A stretch of 64,000 nucleotides of DNA from Hydrocarboniphaga daqingensis (GCF_900129825.1 NZ_FQWZ01000003.1:240353-304352); one strand, 5' to 3'. Shown: positions 29,545 to 37,552, numbered from the stretch's first letter. Numbers and translations: made by a program. Notes: generated by a model from the letters alone, not told the origin.

Positions 29545-30380
29545 TCGCCGCGCTGCTGTCTGCCGACGCGCTGCCGCTGATGCTCGGCGCCATCATCGGC
29601 TTGATCTTGGCGCTGACCGGCGCCGGCGGCGGCATTCTGGCGGTTCCTCTGCTGGTGTTCGCGCTGCACTTGCCGCTGCAGCAGGCCGCGCCGACCGCAT
29701 TGCTCGCGGTCGGCCTGTCGGCGCTGCTGGGCGCCGGCCTGGCCCATCGCGACGGGCTTTTGCGCTACCGCGCAGCCGCGATGATCGGTGTCGCTGGTGT
29801 GCTGACGGCGCCGCTGGGCGTGGCGCTGGCGCATCGGCTGCCAGACCGCCCGCTGCTGGCCGCATTCGCTCTGGTGCTGGGTTATGCCTCGCTGCGCACC
29901 TGGCGCAGTGCAGCGCCTCGCGCCGCTGATGTCGCGCGTGTCGAGCTGCCGCCGCTGCCGTGCGTGATCAATCCCGGCGAGGGGCGTCTACGCTGGACCT
30001 TGCCGTGTGCACGCGCGTTGGCCGGCATCGGCGCGCTCGCGGGCGTGCTCAGCGGACTGCTTGGCGTCGGCGGCGGCTTTGTGATCGTGCCGGCGCTGCG
30101 CCGCTACACCGACATCGCGCAGCACAGCGTCGTCGCCACGTCCTTGGGGGTCATCGCGCTGGTGTCGGCGGGCGGTGTCGTGTCGGCGACCGTGGTGGGC
30201 AGCCTGCCATGGGCGCTGGCGCTGCCGTTTGCCATTGGGGCCTTGCTGGGTTTGCTGCTGGGCCGGCGGCTCGCCTCACGGTTGCCGGGGCCGCGTTTGC
30301 AGCAGGCGTTTGCCATTGTCGGTGGCCTGGTGATGATGTTGCTGCTGGCTCGCGCCGGCGGCATCTTGCCGACGACTTGA
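29541..30380 (+). CDS. TauE/SafE (TSUP) family sulfite or organosulfonate exporter
   Basis: A 279-residue inner-membrane protein with about eight hydrophobic segments and the two-fold TSUP repeat: LTGAGGGILAVPLLVFAL in the first half and LGVGGGFVIVPALRRY in the second. Members export sulfite or sulfoacetate. Here it would remove sulfite made by the adjacent persulfide dioxygenase. It begins with GTG at 29541, overlapping the upstream stop by 4 bases, so synthesis of the two is coupled. It ends 71 bases before the first YeeE/YedE gene. Confidence 0.87.
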   Translation: MIAALLSADALPLMLGAIIGLILALTGAGGGILAVPLLVFALHLPLQQAAPTALLAVGLSALLGAGLAHRDGLLRYRAAAMIGVAGVLTAPLGVALAHRLPDRPLLAAFALVLGYASLRTWRSAAPRAADVARVELPPLPCVINPGEGRLRWTLPCARALAGIGALAGVLSGLLGVGGGFVIVPALRRYTDIAQHSVVATSLGVIALVSAGGVVSATVVGSLPWALALPFAIGALLGLLLGRRLASRLPGPRLQQAFAIVGGLVMMLLLARAGGILPTT

Positions 30381-30451
30381 CGCCCTTGGCGCGCTGCCGC
30401 GCGCCGGGGTCGTCGGATCGATTTCTAATTACAACGGGAGAAGTAAACACG

Positions 30452-30895
30452 ATGACCATCGACTGGGTGTCGTTCACGCCATGGGCTGCGCTGTCGGGAG
30501 GGCTGCTGATCGGCTCGGCGGCTGCGGTGTTTCTGCTGTTCAACGGCCGCATCGCCGGCATCAGCGGCGTCATTGGCGGCTTGTTGAAACCATCCGCTGG
30601 TGGCATCGGCTGGCGCATCGCATTTGCGGCGGGCTTGCTCGCGGCGCCGCTGCTGTATCGGGCTAGCGTCGGCATGCCCGATATACGGATCGATGCCGGC
30701 ACGCCGCTGCTGATCGCGGCCGGCCTGATCGTCGGCATCGGCACACGCTACGGTTCGGGTTGCACCAGCGGTCATGGCGTCTGCGGTCTGTCGCGGCTGT
30801 CGACGCGTTCGATGGTCGCGGTGCCGGTGTTCATGATGGCCGGCTTCGCGACCGTGTACGTCGTACGCCATCTGCTGCCGCTGTCCGGAGCTTGA
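30452..30895 (+). CDS. YeeE/YedE family sulfur transporter, N-half protein
   Basis: A 147-residue membrane protein of the YeeE/YedE (sulf_transp, DUF395) family, taking up thiosulfate or related sulfur compounds. The signature YGSGCTSGHGVCGLSRLSTRS carries the two conserved Cys of the transport path. A ribosome site GGGAGAAG precedes ATG 30452. The next gene encodes the partner half after a single base, so the two short proteins together correspond to one full-length YeeE. Confidence 0.87.
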   Translation: MTIDWVSFTPWAALSGGLLIGSAAAVFLLFNGRIAGISGVIGGLLKPSAGGIGWRIAFAAGLLAAPLLYRASVGMPDIRIDAGTPLLIAAGLIVGIGTRYGSGCTSGHGVCGLSRLSTRSMVAVPVFMMAGFATVYVVRHLLPLSGA

Positions 30896-30896
30896 A

Positions 30897-31334
30897 ATGG
30901 GCGCTCTGATCAGTTCATTCATCGCGGGCCTGATATTCGGTGTCGGGCTGTTGGTGTCGGGCATGGCCAACCCGGCCAAAGTGCTCGGCTTTCTCGATCT
31001 CGCCGGCGCTTGGGACCCTTCGCTGGCGCTGGTCATGGGCGGTGCCATCTGCGTGGCCAGCGTCGCATTCGCGTTCATCATTCGGCGTGGTCGCACGCTA
31101 TCCGGCGCACCGTTGCAGTTGCCGACGGCGACGCAGATCGATCGCCGTCTGGTGGTGGGCAGCCTGATGTTCGGCGTGGGTTGGGGCTTGGCGGGCTTCT
31201 GCCCAGGGCCGGCGATCGTTGCCGTCGGCTTGATGCAGACCAAGGCGGTGATCTTCACGCTGGCGATGCTGGCCGGCATGGCGATCTTCGAATGGCTCGA
31301 CGCGCGCCGCGCGGCCGCCATCCGCGGGCGCTGA
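30897..31334 (+). CDS. YeeE/YedE family sulfur transporter, C-half protein
   Basis: A 145-residue partner of the preceding gene with four predicted membrane segments. FGVGLLVSGMANPAKVLGFLDL and GVGWGLAGFCPGPAIVAVG are the conserved blocks of the second YeeE/YedE half, including the conserved Cys in GFCPGP. ATG 30897 lies one base after the upstream stop. Split two-gene versions are common in proteobacteria next to persulfide dioxygenases. The 'half' arrangement is thus normal rather than a frameshift. Confidence 0.87.
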   Translation: MGALISSFIAGLIFGVGLLVSGMANPAKVLGFLDLAGAWDPSLALVMGGAICVASVAFAFIIRRGRTLSGAPLQLPTATQIDRRLVVGSLMFGVGWGLAGFCPGPAIVAVGLMQTKAVIFTLAMLAGMAIFEWLDARRAAAIRGR

Positions 31335-31337
31335 CCG

Positions 31338-31730
31338 ATGCCCGGTCCCGCGCGCGCTGGCGCGCTGATCTACGCCCATGATCTGCAGCGGATGTCGGTG
31401 TTCTACCAGGCCGTGCTCGGCTTGCAGGTGCTGACCGCCGACGATCAGCATCAGGTGCTGGAATCCGCCGATACTCAGCTGATCCTGCATGCGATCCCCG
31501 CTGCGATTGCGGCCACCTTTACGATCGATCGGCCGCCAGCGATACGCGAGGAGCAGGCGATCAAACTGTTCTTCTCGGTGGATTCGCTGGCCGATGCCGG
31601 CAAGACGGCGGACCGGCTCGGTGGCGGCTTGATCGGTCCCGAGTACGCCGGGCCGGGCTTTGTCCTTCGCAATGCTTACGACCCCGAAGGCAATGTGCTG
31701 CAATTGCGGCAATGGGGCGGAGGCCCCTGA
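31338..31730 (+). CDS. VOC/glyoxalase family protein
   Basis: A 130-residue single-domain vicinal-oxygen-chelate protein with the beta-alpha-beta-beta-beta pattern: LIYAHDLQRMSVFYQAVLGLQVL at the start and NAYDPEGNVLQLRQW at the end, the usual DPxGN turn. The metal-ligand positions are not clearly complete, so it could be an enzyme or a binding protein. It starts 3 bases after the sulfur transporter gene and is probably cotranscribed. A role in thiol or aldehyde detoxification is only suggested by the neighbours. Confidence 0.72.
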   Translation: MPGPARAGALIYAHDLQRMSVFYQAVLGLQVLTADDQHQVLESADTQLILHAIPAAIAATFTIDRPPAIREEQAIKLFFSVDSLADAGKTADRLGGGLIGPEYAGPGFVLRNAYDPEGNVLQLRQWGGGP

Positions 31731-31745
31731 CGGGACGGGGGTCCA

Positions 31746-32135
31746 ATGACGTATCTGACGCTGGCCTATCTGCATCTGGCGACCGTGCTACCGGCATTCG
31801 TCATCGGAACTTGGCAGTTGCTGCGTCCCAAGGGCACACCCGTGCATCGTGTCGTTGGCCACGTCTACTTGCTGCTGATGCTGGCCACGGCGCTGATCGC
31901 GCTGCTGATGCCGGCGCAAGTGGGCCCGCGGTGGCTCGGCCACTTTGGATTTATTCACTTGTTCTCGCTGATGGTGTTCATCAGCGTGCCGCGTTCATAC
32001 CGTGCCGCGCGACGCGGCGACATTCGCCGCCACCGCGACAGCATGATCGGCGTCTATGTCGGTGGTTTGCTGATCGCCGGTGGCTTCGCGCTGATGCCGG
32101 GCCGCTTGCTGCATCAGTGGCTGTTCGGCGGCTGA
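31746..32135 (+). CDS. DUF2306 small membrane protein
   Basis: A 129-residue protein with four hydrophobic segments. It fits the DUF2306 pattern: YLHLATVLPAFVIGTWQLLRPKGTPVHRVVGHVYLLLML near the start, HLFSLMV in the middle, and RRGDIRRHRDSMIGVYVGGLLIAGGFAL near the end. The conserved His and Arg residues on the inner face hint at a heme or lipid function, but no activity is known to me. It is the last gene of the plus-strand group and is convergent with S-formylglutathione hydrolase. Confidence 0.75.
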   Translation: MTYLTLAYLHLATVLPAFVIGTWQLLRPKGTPVHRVVGHVYLLLMLATALIALLMPAQVGPRWLGHFGFIHLFSLMVFISVPRSYRAARRGDIRRHRDSMIGVYVGGLLIAGGFALMPGRLLHQWLFGG

Positions 32136-32150
32136 CTCGCGATCGGCGGG

Positions 32151-32990
32151 TCAGCGCGCCAGCAGAATCGATGCGTGATGACGCAAGTGATCGTCGATGA
32201 AGCTCTGAATGAACCAGTAGCTGTGGTCGTAGCCCGCATGCTGGCGCAGCGTCAGCGCTTGGCCTGAGGCATCCGCGGCCGCTTGCAGCGCATCGGGATG
32301 CAGTTGGCTGGCGAGAAACTGATCCGCCAAGCCTTGGTCGACCAGGATCGGTCCCGGATACGGCTGCTGCCGCATCAGCTCGCAAGCATCCCACTGCACC
32401 CATGCGCTGCGGTCTTCGCCCAAGTAGCGGCTGAACGCTTTCTCGCCCCACGGCACGGCCACCGGATTGGCGATCGGCGCGAACGCCGACACCGACTGCC
32501 AGCGCTGCGGATGGCGCAAGGCATTGACCAGCGCGCCATGGCCGCCCATCGAATGACCGAACAAGCCTCGGCGGTCACCGCGCGCCGGAAACTGCGATTC
32601 GATCAGCGCTGGCAGTTCGACGTTGATGTACTGGCTCATCCGGTAGTGCGCCGCCCAGGGCGCTTGCGTGGCGTCGAGATAGAAGCCGGCGCCGACGCCG
32701 AAATCCCAGGATTCCGCATCGCCGGGCAGATTCAATCCGCGCGGGCTGGTGTCGCAGGCCACCAGCATCAGGCCCAGTTCGGCTGCAAGGCGCTGCGCAC
32801 CGGCCTTGATGACGAAGGTTTCTTCGGTGCAGGTCAGGCCGGCGAGGAAGTACAGCGCCGGAACCGGCGCCTGCGCCGCTTGAGGCGGCACGAACACGGC
32901 GAAGCCCATCTCGGTGCCGGTGCTGCTGGAGGCGTGGCGGTAGTAGCCGAGCTGGCCACCATGACAAAGCGACACACTGCGGGTTTGCAT
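32151..32990 (-). CDS. fghA: S-formylglutathione hydrolase
   Basis: A 279-residue serine hydrolase of the esterase D fold that splits S-formylglutathione to formate and glutathione in formaldehyde detoxification. The nucleophile is in GLFGHSMGGHGAL, the oxyanion region is YFLAGLTCTEETF, and the terminal HAGYDHSYWFIQSFIDDHLRHHA carries the catalytic His. The length is standard. ATG 32990 is chosen as the start of the conserved domain (MQTRSVSLCHGGQ). The usual partner, glutathione-dependent formaldehyde dehydrogenase, is not adjacent. Confidence 0.92.
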   Translation of the reverse strand: MQTRSVSLCHGGQLGYYRHASSSTGTEMGFAVFVPPQAAQAPVPALYFLAGLTCTEETFVIKAGAQRLAAELGLMLVACDTSPRGLNLPGDAESWDFGVGAGFYLDATQAPWAAHYRMSQYINVELPALIESQFPARGDRRGLFGHSMGGHGALVNALRHPQRWQSVSAFAPIANPVAVPWGEKAFSRYLGEDRSAWVQWDACELMRQQPYPGPILVDQGLADQFLASQLHPDALQAAADASGQALTLRQHAGYDHSYWFIQSFIDDHLRHHASILLAR

Positions 32991-33054
32991 GCGGCGAGAC
33001 TCGTTCGAAGCGTCAGGCCGCTTACGGTATCGACGCCGCAGCGCAGCGACAAGC

Positions 33055-33091
33055 AAAAAAAACCGCCGTCGCGAGGCATCGGCAACGGCGG
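33055..33091 (-). terminator. Rho-independent terminator of the HPF-like gene pair
   Basis: On the minus strand a CCGCCGT/ACGGCGG stem (33091-33085 with 33069-33063), 15-base loop, is followed by eight U (A-run at 33055-33062 on plus). It lies about 45 bases after the stop of the second HPF-like gene and before the independent fghA gene. Confidence 0.85.
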
Positions 33092-33135
33092 GTGGGAGGA
33101 ATAAAAGGGACGCCAGTGCAGCAGCGTCAATACCG

Positions 33136-33510
33136 TCACGCGGGCAGCGTGATTGGAGGGAAGGGGTGGCGTCGCCGCGCAGCGCGGCAGTGCTGCCGGA
33201 CGTCGCGGCGCAAGCGGACGAAAGCCGCACGCAGCGCTTGATATGCGTCGGCGCCCAGCCCTGAGCGCATGACGACGGCGCCGGACGGCCCGCGCATCGC
33301 GATCAGGCAGCAGAGGCTCAGGCCGCCGTGCAAGGCGCTGTCGACCTCGAACAAGCGAATGCGAGCGTTGCGCAGCAGGTGGCCGTAGTCGGCCTCGAAC
33401 GCTGCCGCCTCGCGCCGCGCCAGTGCGGTCAGGCTTGGGTCGACGCTCAAGCCGCGGGCCTGCAGGTCAATCGACATCGTGGAAGGGGTCTGGTCGTGGA
33501 GCCAGCTCAT
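33136..33510 (-). CDS. HPF/RaiA-like small protein A
   Basis: About 124 residues (ATG 33510; later ATG 33477 is also possible). The segment from DLQARGLSVDPSLTALARREAAAFEADYG to AYQALRAAFVRLRRDV follows the beta-alpha-beta-beta-beta-alpha outline of the ribosome hibernation factor fold, with a basic C-terminal tail rich in Arg and His. It is clearly paralogous to the gene just upstream (DLQxRxL, LxRRE, DYG, CC, ALRxAFxxLR shared). By family analogy it might bind ribosomes in stress, but the resemblance is at fold level and a different role is possible. Confidence 0.58.
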   Translation of the reverse strand: MSWLHDQTPSTMSIDLQARGLSVDPSLTALARREAAAFEADYGHLLRNARIRLFEVDSALHGGLSLCCLIAMRGPSGAVVMRSGLGADAYQALRAAFVRLRRDVRQHCRAARRRHPFPPITLPA

Positions 33511-33593
33511 CGTGTCCGAGTCCTGATGCAAGGCAAAGCAGATAAATGCGCAGTTGGAATCAGGCGTTTCCTGAAAAGCGAATCGGCACGGTT

Positions 33594-33947
33594 TCAGTGG
33601 ATTGCAAGCCCGATACGCGCCGGCGCCGAGCCGTCGTCATTGCGCCTCGCCATCATGTCGCGCAGATTGGCGAATGCGATCCGCAAGGCGATCCGCAAGT
33701 CGTGGCTGATCGCCGATGCGATCAGAGGGCCGATCCCGGGTTGATGGATCGTCAGCATGCAGCACCGATTCGGTTGATCGGGATGCGCGCCGGGCACGTT
33801 GAGCAGACGGACTTGGAGTCGCGCTGCAAGCGCGCCATAGTCATGTTCCAGAGCACGAGTTTCACGCCGCAGCATGGTCTCGACTTCGGAGCTGATCTGC
33901 AGGCTCCGGGTTTGCAGGTCGTTCTGGATCATCTGGTGCGGATTCAT
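33594..33947 (-). CDS. HPF/RaiA-like small protein B
   Basis: A 117-residue paralogue of the downstream gene, with the same skeleton: DLQTRSLQISSEVETMLRRETRALEHDYG, a Cys-Cys pair in the middle strand and HDLRIALRIAFANLRDMM near the end. AGGAG lies directly before an ATG at 33953 but 6 bases before ATG 33947, so the second ATG is the better start. It is separated by 83 bases from protein A and probably cotranscribed, with a terminator after protein A. It is divergent from an NhaR-type LysR gene, the likely regulator. Confidence 0.6.
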   Translation of the reverse strand: MNPHQMIQNDLQTRSLQISSEVETMLRRETRALEHDYGALAARLQVRLLNVPGAHPDQPNRCCMLTIHQPGIGPLIASAISHDLRIALRIAFANLRDMMARRNDDGSAPARIGLAIH

Positions 33948-34048
33948 CGTCATCTCCTGATCACGTCGCGTTGTGAGCTTGATGATCGGCCGCTTCGCTA
34001 TCGCAATAAAGCAGAAATAAAAGCAGGTTTAATCAGGTAAAACGGGAT

Positions 34049-34984
34049 ATGAGCGAACAAGCACTGCGCCGCCTCAACTTTCGCCACCTGCGCTATTTCA
34101 TGGTCGTTGCCAGTACCGGCTCGGTGACGGCGGCGGCCGCGCGTCTGCATGTGGCGCCGCAGACCGTCAGCGCGCAGGTGCTGGCACTGGAGCAGGCTTT
34201 CGGGCGTCCGCTGTTTGCGCGGGTGGGCAAACGTCTTGCGCTGAACGTCGATGGAGAGGCCGCGCTCGAGTATGCGCAAGCGATTTTTTCGCTCGGCGAG
34301 GAGCTGGGCGACCTGCTCAGCGGCCGCGGTGAGCCACGGCGCCAGCGCTTGCGCGTCGGACTGACCGACAGCATCCCGAAGATGATGGCGCTCAAGCTGC
34401 TGGAACCGGCGGTGTTCCGCAAAAGTCCGGCATTGGAGCTCAGCTGTGTCGAAGGCGGATTGAACGAACTGGTCGGACGCGCGCTCGATCACCAACTCGA
34501 CGCCGTACTGGCCGACCAGCCGCTGCCGCCTGAGCTGTCGCGCTCGCTGCGCGACTACGAGCTGGCGCGGCCGGGCTTGAGTTTCGTTGCCACGCCCGAG
34601 CTGGTGGATCGCCATCGCGGCCGCTTCCCTCAGCGGCTCGATGGCATGCCGTTTCTGTCATGGTCGTCGGACTCGTCGATCAACCTGTCGTTGCAGCAAT
34701 GGTTCGCGCGCCACGAGGTGCGCCCCGAGATCGTCGGTCGCTTCGACGACAGCGCCTTGATGAAGGCGTTCGCCGGTCGCGGACTGGGCGCGATCGCGGT
34801 GCCGACACTGGTCGAGCGCGATGCCTGCCGTCAGTACGGGCTCAAGCCGCTGGGCCGCACCGAGGAACTGCATCACCCGGTCTATCTGCTGGTGCCGACG
34901 CGGCTGCGCTTGCATCCGCTGGTCGAACTGCTGATCGCCGGCAAGAGCGGCGCGCCCTCAAGCGGTTCGCGGCGCAAGACTTAG
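34049..34984 (+). CDS. NhaR-like LysR family regulator
   Basis: A 311-residue LysR-type regulator resembling NhaR. The HTH spans about residues 10-70: LNFRHLRYFMVVASTGSVTAAAARLHVAPQTVSAQVLALEQAFGRPLFARVGKRLALNVDGEAALEYA. The effector domain starts at QRLRVGLTDSIPKMMALKLL, the DALSK-like hinge of the NhaR group. E. coli NhaR responds to sodium and stress. Here the gene is divergent from two HPF-like genes across a 101-base A-rich region containing repeated AATAAAGCAG/AATAAAAGCAG (34005-34026). The spacing suggests joint control of the pair and itself. Confidence 0.85.
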   Translation: MSEQALRRLNFRHLRYFMVVASTGSVTAAAARLHVAPQTVSAQVLALEQAFGRPLFARVGKRLALNVDGEAALEYAQAIFSLGEELGDLLSGRGEPRRQRLRVGLTDSIPKMMALKLLEPAVFRKSPALELSCVEGGLNELVGRALDHQLDAVLADQPLPPELSRSLRDYELARPGLSFVATPELVDRHRGRFPQRLDGMPFLSWSSDSSINLSLQQWFARHEVRPEIVGRFDDSALMKAFAGRGLGAIAVPTLVERDACRQYGLKPLGRTEELHHPVYLLVPTRLRLHPLVELLIAGKSGAPSSGSRRKT

Positions 34985-35030
34985 CCGAGCGGCGTCGGGC
35001 CCGCTACGATGGGGGCGCCATTTCACACCA

Positions 35031-35327
35031 GTGACGACGATGAGCGCAGCCGACGACGCCCGGGTCGAAGCCTTGCAGCAGGAAGTCGCGAGGCTGATGC
35101 AGCGCATTGACGAGTTGGAGCGGGCCGCCGGCTTGGGCGCGCCGACGCATCGACACCTGAAGCGCGGCAGCGTCTATGCGCAGCTCGGGCTGGGCCAGGT
35201 GCAATCGAGTCGACCGATCGTCGAAGGCGACGTGCTGACGATCTATCGTGCTGAGAACGGCAGCTTGTGGGCTCGGCCTGAGCAGGAATTCAACGACGGC
35301 CGGTTCAAGCCGCTGGAACCGAGCTGA
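35031..35327 (+). CDS. Small DUF1653-like protein
   Basis: A 98-residue protein (GTG 35031; ATG 35040 possible). The N-terminal helix of about 25 residues (ALQQEVARLMQRIDELERAAG) is a short coiled coil. The C-terminal half (HRHLKRGSVYAQLGLGQVQ ... LTIYRAENGSLWARPEQEFNDGRFKPL) resembles the roughly 60-residue DUF1653 domain found in many bacteria and phages, whose function is unknown. It lies 46 bases after the LysR gene and 73 before an enoyl-CoA hydratase. The family match is by pattern only. Confidence 0.55.
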   Translation: MTTMSAADDARVEALQQEVARLMQRIDELERAAGLGAPTHRHLKRGSVYAQLGLGQVQSSRPIVEGDVLTIYRAENGSLWARPEQEFNDGRFKPLEPS

Positions 35328-35400
35328 TTGCTCCGCCGGTGGTGGTGCTGCCGGTCGCTCGCTGGCAGCATCGCGTGATGGCCGGCCCTGCGTACCCGAT

Positions 35401-36210
35401 ATGAGCTCTCCCTGTTTTGTTCACTACCAGCGTCACGGTGCGATTGCGCAGTTGACGCTCGATCGCCCTGATACGCACAACGCGATCGCGACCCGGCAGG
35501 ACTGCGCCGACCTGATCGCCGCCGTCCAGCGTGCTCAGGACGAGCCTGGCGTGTCCTGTCTACTGCTGACCGGCCGTGGTCGTTCGTTTTGCGCGGGCGG
35601 CAATCTGAAGGCGATGAAAGATCGCAACGGCATTGGGCCGCTCGATTCGGTGGCGGCGACGCGGCGCAACTACAAAGACGGCGTGCAGGCGGTGATTCGC
35701 GCACTGTGGGACTGCGAGTTGCCGATGGTCGCCGCCATCAACGGGCATGCGATCGGCCTGGGCTTGGATCTCGCCTGCCTGTGCGACATCCGCGTCGCGG
35801 CCGACACGGCGACGTTCGCATCGAGCTTCATCAAGCTCGGCATCATTCCGGGCGATGGCGGCGCATGGATCCTGCCGCGCATCGTCGGCTTGTCGAAAGC
35901 CTCCGAGATGATCCTGACCGGGCAGACGCTGGACGCGACCGAGGCACTGGCCTGCGGCATCGTGTCGCGCGTGGTTGCACCGGATGCGCTGTTGCCGACG
36001 GCCATCGCGCTGGCCGAGGCCGTCACCGCCAATCCGGCCAAGGCTCTGCGCTTGGCCAAGCGACTGCTGCGCGAGGGACAGCAGCAAGGACTGCGCGAGG
36101 TGTTGGAGTTATCGGCCGCGTTTCAGGCGCTGGCCCACGAAAGCGCCGATCACGCCGAAGCGGTCGATGCGTTTCTGCAAAAGCGGCCGCCGCGCTTCAC
36201 CGGCGACTGA
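35401..36210 (+). CDS. Enoyl-CoA hydratase/isomerase family protein
   Basis: A 269-residue crotonase-fold enzyme. The oxyanion-hole blocks are GRGRSFCAGGNLKAMKD and INGHAIGLGLDLACLCDIRVAAD. The position of the first catalytic Glu is taken by Asp/Leu in GLGLDLACLCD, while FIKLGIIPGDGGAWILPRIVG carries the PGDGGAW variant typical of acyl-CoA hydratases with one general acid. Substrate specificity cannot be read. ATG 35401 begins the conserved domain. It is convergent with the PLD nuclease and has no pathway neighbours. Confidence 0.85.
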   Translation: MSSPCFVHYQRHGAIAQLTLDRPDTHNAIATRQDCADLIAAVQRAQDEPGVSCLLLTGRGRSFCAGGNLKAMKDRNGIGPLDSVAATRRNYKDGVQAVIRALWDCELPMVAAINGHAIGLGLDLACLCDIRVAADTATFASSFIKLGIIPGDGGAWILPRIVGLSKASEMILTGQTLDATEALACGIVSRVVAPDALLPTAIALAEAVTANPAKALRLAKRLLREGQQQGLREVLELSAAFQALAHESADHAEAVDAFLQKRPPRFTGD

Positions 36211-36236
36211 TCAGCGGCTGAACGCGGCCAGCGGCG

Positions 36237-36797
36237 CTAGTTGCGGCGAGGAAGCGGCTCGGATTCACGCCACAAGCGCTGCCATTCGGATTCGTATTCC
36301 TGCGCGAACGGCGCGTGATTGCGCACGACGATCACATTTTCGGCGTTGGCCCGCGATGCGGCTTCGGTGTAGTTGAACGAGCCGGTCTGCACCGTCTGCG
36401 AGTCCACCACCATGAACTTGTTGTGCATCGTCGAGTACTCGCTGTCGATGCGGACCGCGATGTCGGAATTGGCCAGATACTGCGCGCTGCCGGCGCTGCG
36501 ATTGAGCGTGTCCTTGTCGAGCACGGCCTTGACGTCAACGCCGCGACGACGGGCGTCGACCAAGGCCTGCGCGATCGGCCGCGACGTCAGGTAGTACGCC
36601 GCCAGCCGGATGCTCTGCCGCGCCGAGTCGATCGTCTCGATCACCAGCGCTTCGGCCGTGGTGCCGGCGATGCCCGGCGAGAACGCGGCTGCGACTTCGG
36701 CAGCCTGTGCACTGCCGGGCTGGGCCATCACGGCGGCAGCGACCAGCCAGATCGGGGCAAACGGAGCGGACAACAACTTCGAGCGCTTGGATTTCAT
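36237..36797 (-). CDS. Secreted PLD-type nuclease (Nuc family)
   Basis: A 186-residue exported phospholipase-D-superfamily protein with one HKD motif: HNKFMVVDSQTVQTGSFNYTEAA (His, Lys and Asp in register). This is the size of the Nuc endonuclease of plasmid pKM101, which works as a dimer of single-HKD subunits on DNA. The signal peptide ends near GSAQA, so it acts in the periplasm or outside. It is divergent from lexA with a shared inverted-repeat region, so DNA damage may control it. It could equally be a nutritional nuclease. Confidence 0.83.
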   Translation of the reverse strand: MKSKRSKLLSAPFAPIWLVAAAVMAQPGSAQAAEVAAAFSPGIAGTTAEALVIETIDSARQSIRLAAYYLTSRPIAQALVDARRRGVDVKAVLDKDTLNRSAGSAQYLANSDIAVRIDSEYSTMHNKFMVVDSQTVQTGSFNYTEAASRANAENVIVVRNHAPFAQEYESEWQRLWRESEPLPRRN

Positions 36798-36853
36798 CGT
36801 CGGGGCTTTCGGGTCGTGCGGTAGGGAGGCGTTTGCAACGGCGCCTGATGGAA

Positions 36854-36886
36854 CTTACATTAATGTAACCCCGCCCATAATGTAAG
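36854..36886. promoter_or_regulatory. Symmetric TTACATTA operator/promoter between lexA and the nuclease gene
   Basis: Perfect outer arms CTTACATTA (36854-36862) and TAATGTAAG (36878-36886) enclose an inner palindrome TTACATTAATGTAA (36855-36868). Read either way it gives TTACAT-N17-TAATGT, a possible -35/-10 pair in both directions. For lexA the start would fall only a few bases before ATG 36893. The classic CTGT-N8-ACAG SOS box is absent here. The likely binder is LexA itself, but this is inference. Confidence 0.6.
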
Positions 36887-36892
36887 CCCCCT

Positions 36893-37552
36893 ATGAGCTT
36901 GCCGCCGCTGACCGAGCAACAGACCAAGGTGCTGGCTTTTCTGCAGCGTCATATCGAGCAGAACGGTCGTCCGCCGACGCAAAGCGAGATCGCGGACCGC
37001 TTCAAGTTCAGCCGCATCGCCGCGCGCGATCACCTGCTGGCGCTGATCGACAAGGGCTATGTGCAGAGCGAAGAGGGCACCGCGCGCGGCTTGCGCATCG
37101 TCCACGAAACGCTGGCGGCGCTGCCGGCGAACCGGCTGCCGGTCATCGGCCGCATCGCCGCCGGCACGCCGGTGATGAGCGACGAAAACGTCGAGGAATT
37201 CCTGACCGTCGAGCCGACGCTGTTTCGGCCGCGTGCGCAGTTCCTGCGCCGCGTCGAAGGCTGGTCGATGCAAAACGCCAACATCTTCGACGGCGATCTG
37301 GTCGGCATCCATCAGACCCACGAAGCTCACAGCCGACAGATCGTCGCCGTGCGCATCGTCGATCCGGTCACCGGCGATCTGACGATGACGCTGAAGCGCT
37401 ATACCAAGCAGGGCAAGTACGTGGTGCTGCTGTCCGAGAACGACGACCAGGATCGCTATGCGCCGATCCGTATCGATCCCGAGCAGACCGAGTTTGCGAT
37501 CGAGGGCTTGTATGCCGGCCTGATCCGGCCGGCCGGCGGCGTCATGCCGTAA
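36893..37552 (+). CDS. lexA: LexA repressor
   Basis: A 219-residue SOS repressor. The winged HTH domain (1-72) has TQSEIADRFKFSRIAARDHLLALIDKGYV, whose recognition helix differs from the E. coli SPNAAEEHLKAL. The S24 peptidase domain has the Ala90-Gly91 self-cleavage site (RIAAGTPV), Ser125 in GWSMQNANIFDGDLV and Lys168 in MTLKRY. All catalytic parts are intact, so RecA-stimulated autocleavage is expected. The upstream region has TTACATTA half-sites, a probable autoregulatory operator. The gene end overlaps the convergent HAD gene by 11 bases. Confidence 0.92.
   Translation: MSLPPLTEQQTKVLAFLQRHIEQNGRPPTQSEIADRFKFSRIAARDHLLALIDKGYVQSEEGTARGLRIVHETLAALPANRLPVIGRIAAGTPVMSDENVEEFLTVEPTLFRPRAQFLRRVEGWSMQNANIFDGDLVGIHQTHEAHSRQIVAVRIVDPVTGDLTMTLKRYTKQGKYVVLLSENDDQDRYAPIRIDPEQTEFAIEGLYAGLIRPAGGVMP

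Noticed and set aside
35401-36210. Assigning the enoyl-CoA hydratase to a specific pathway
   Set aside because: No pathway neighbours and generic motifs only, so only the family is called.
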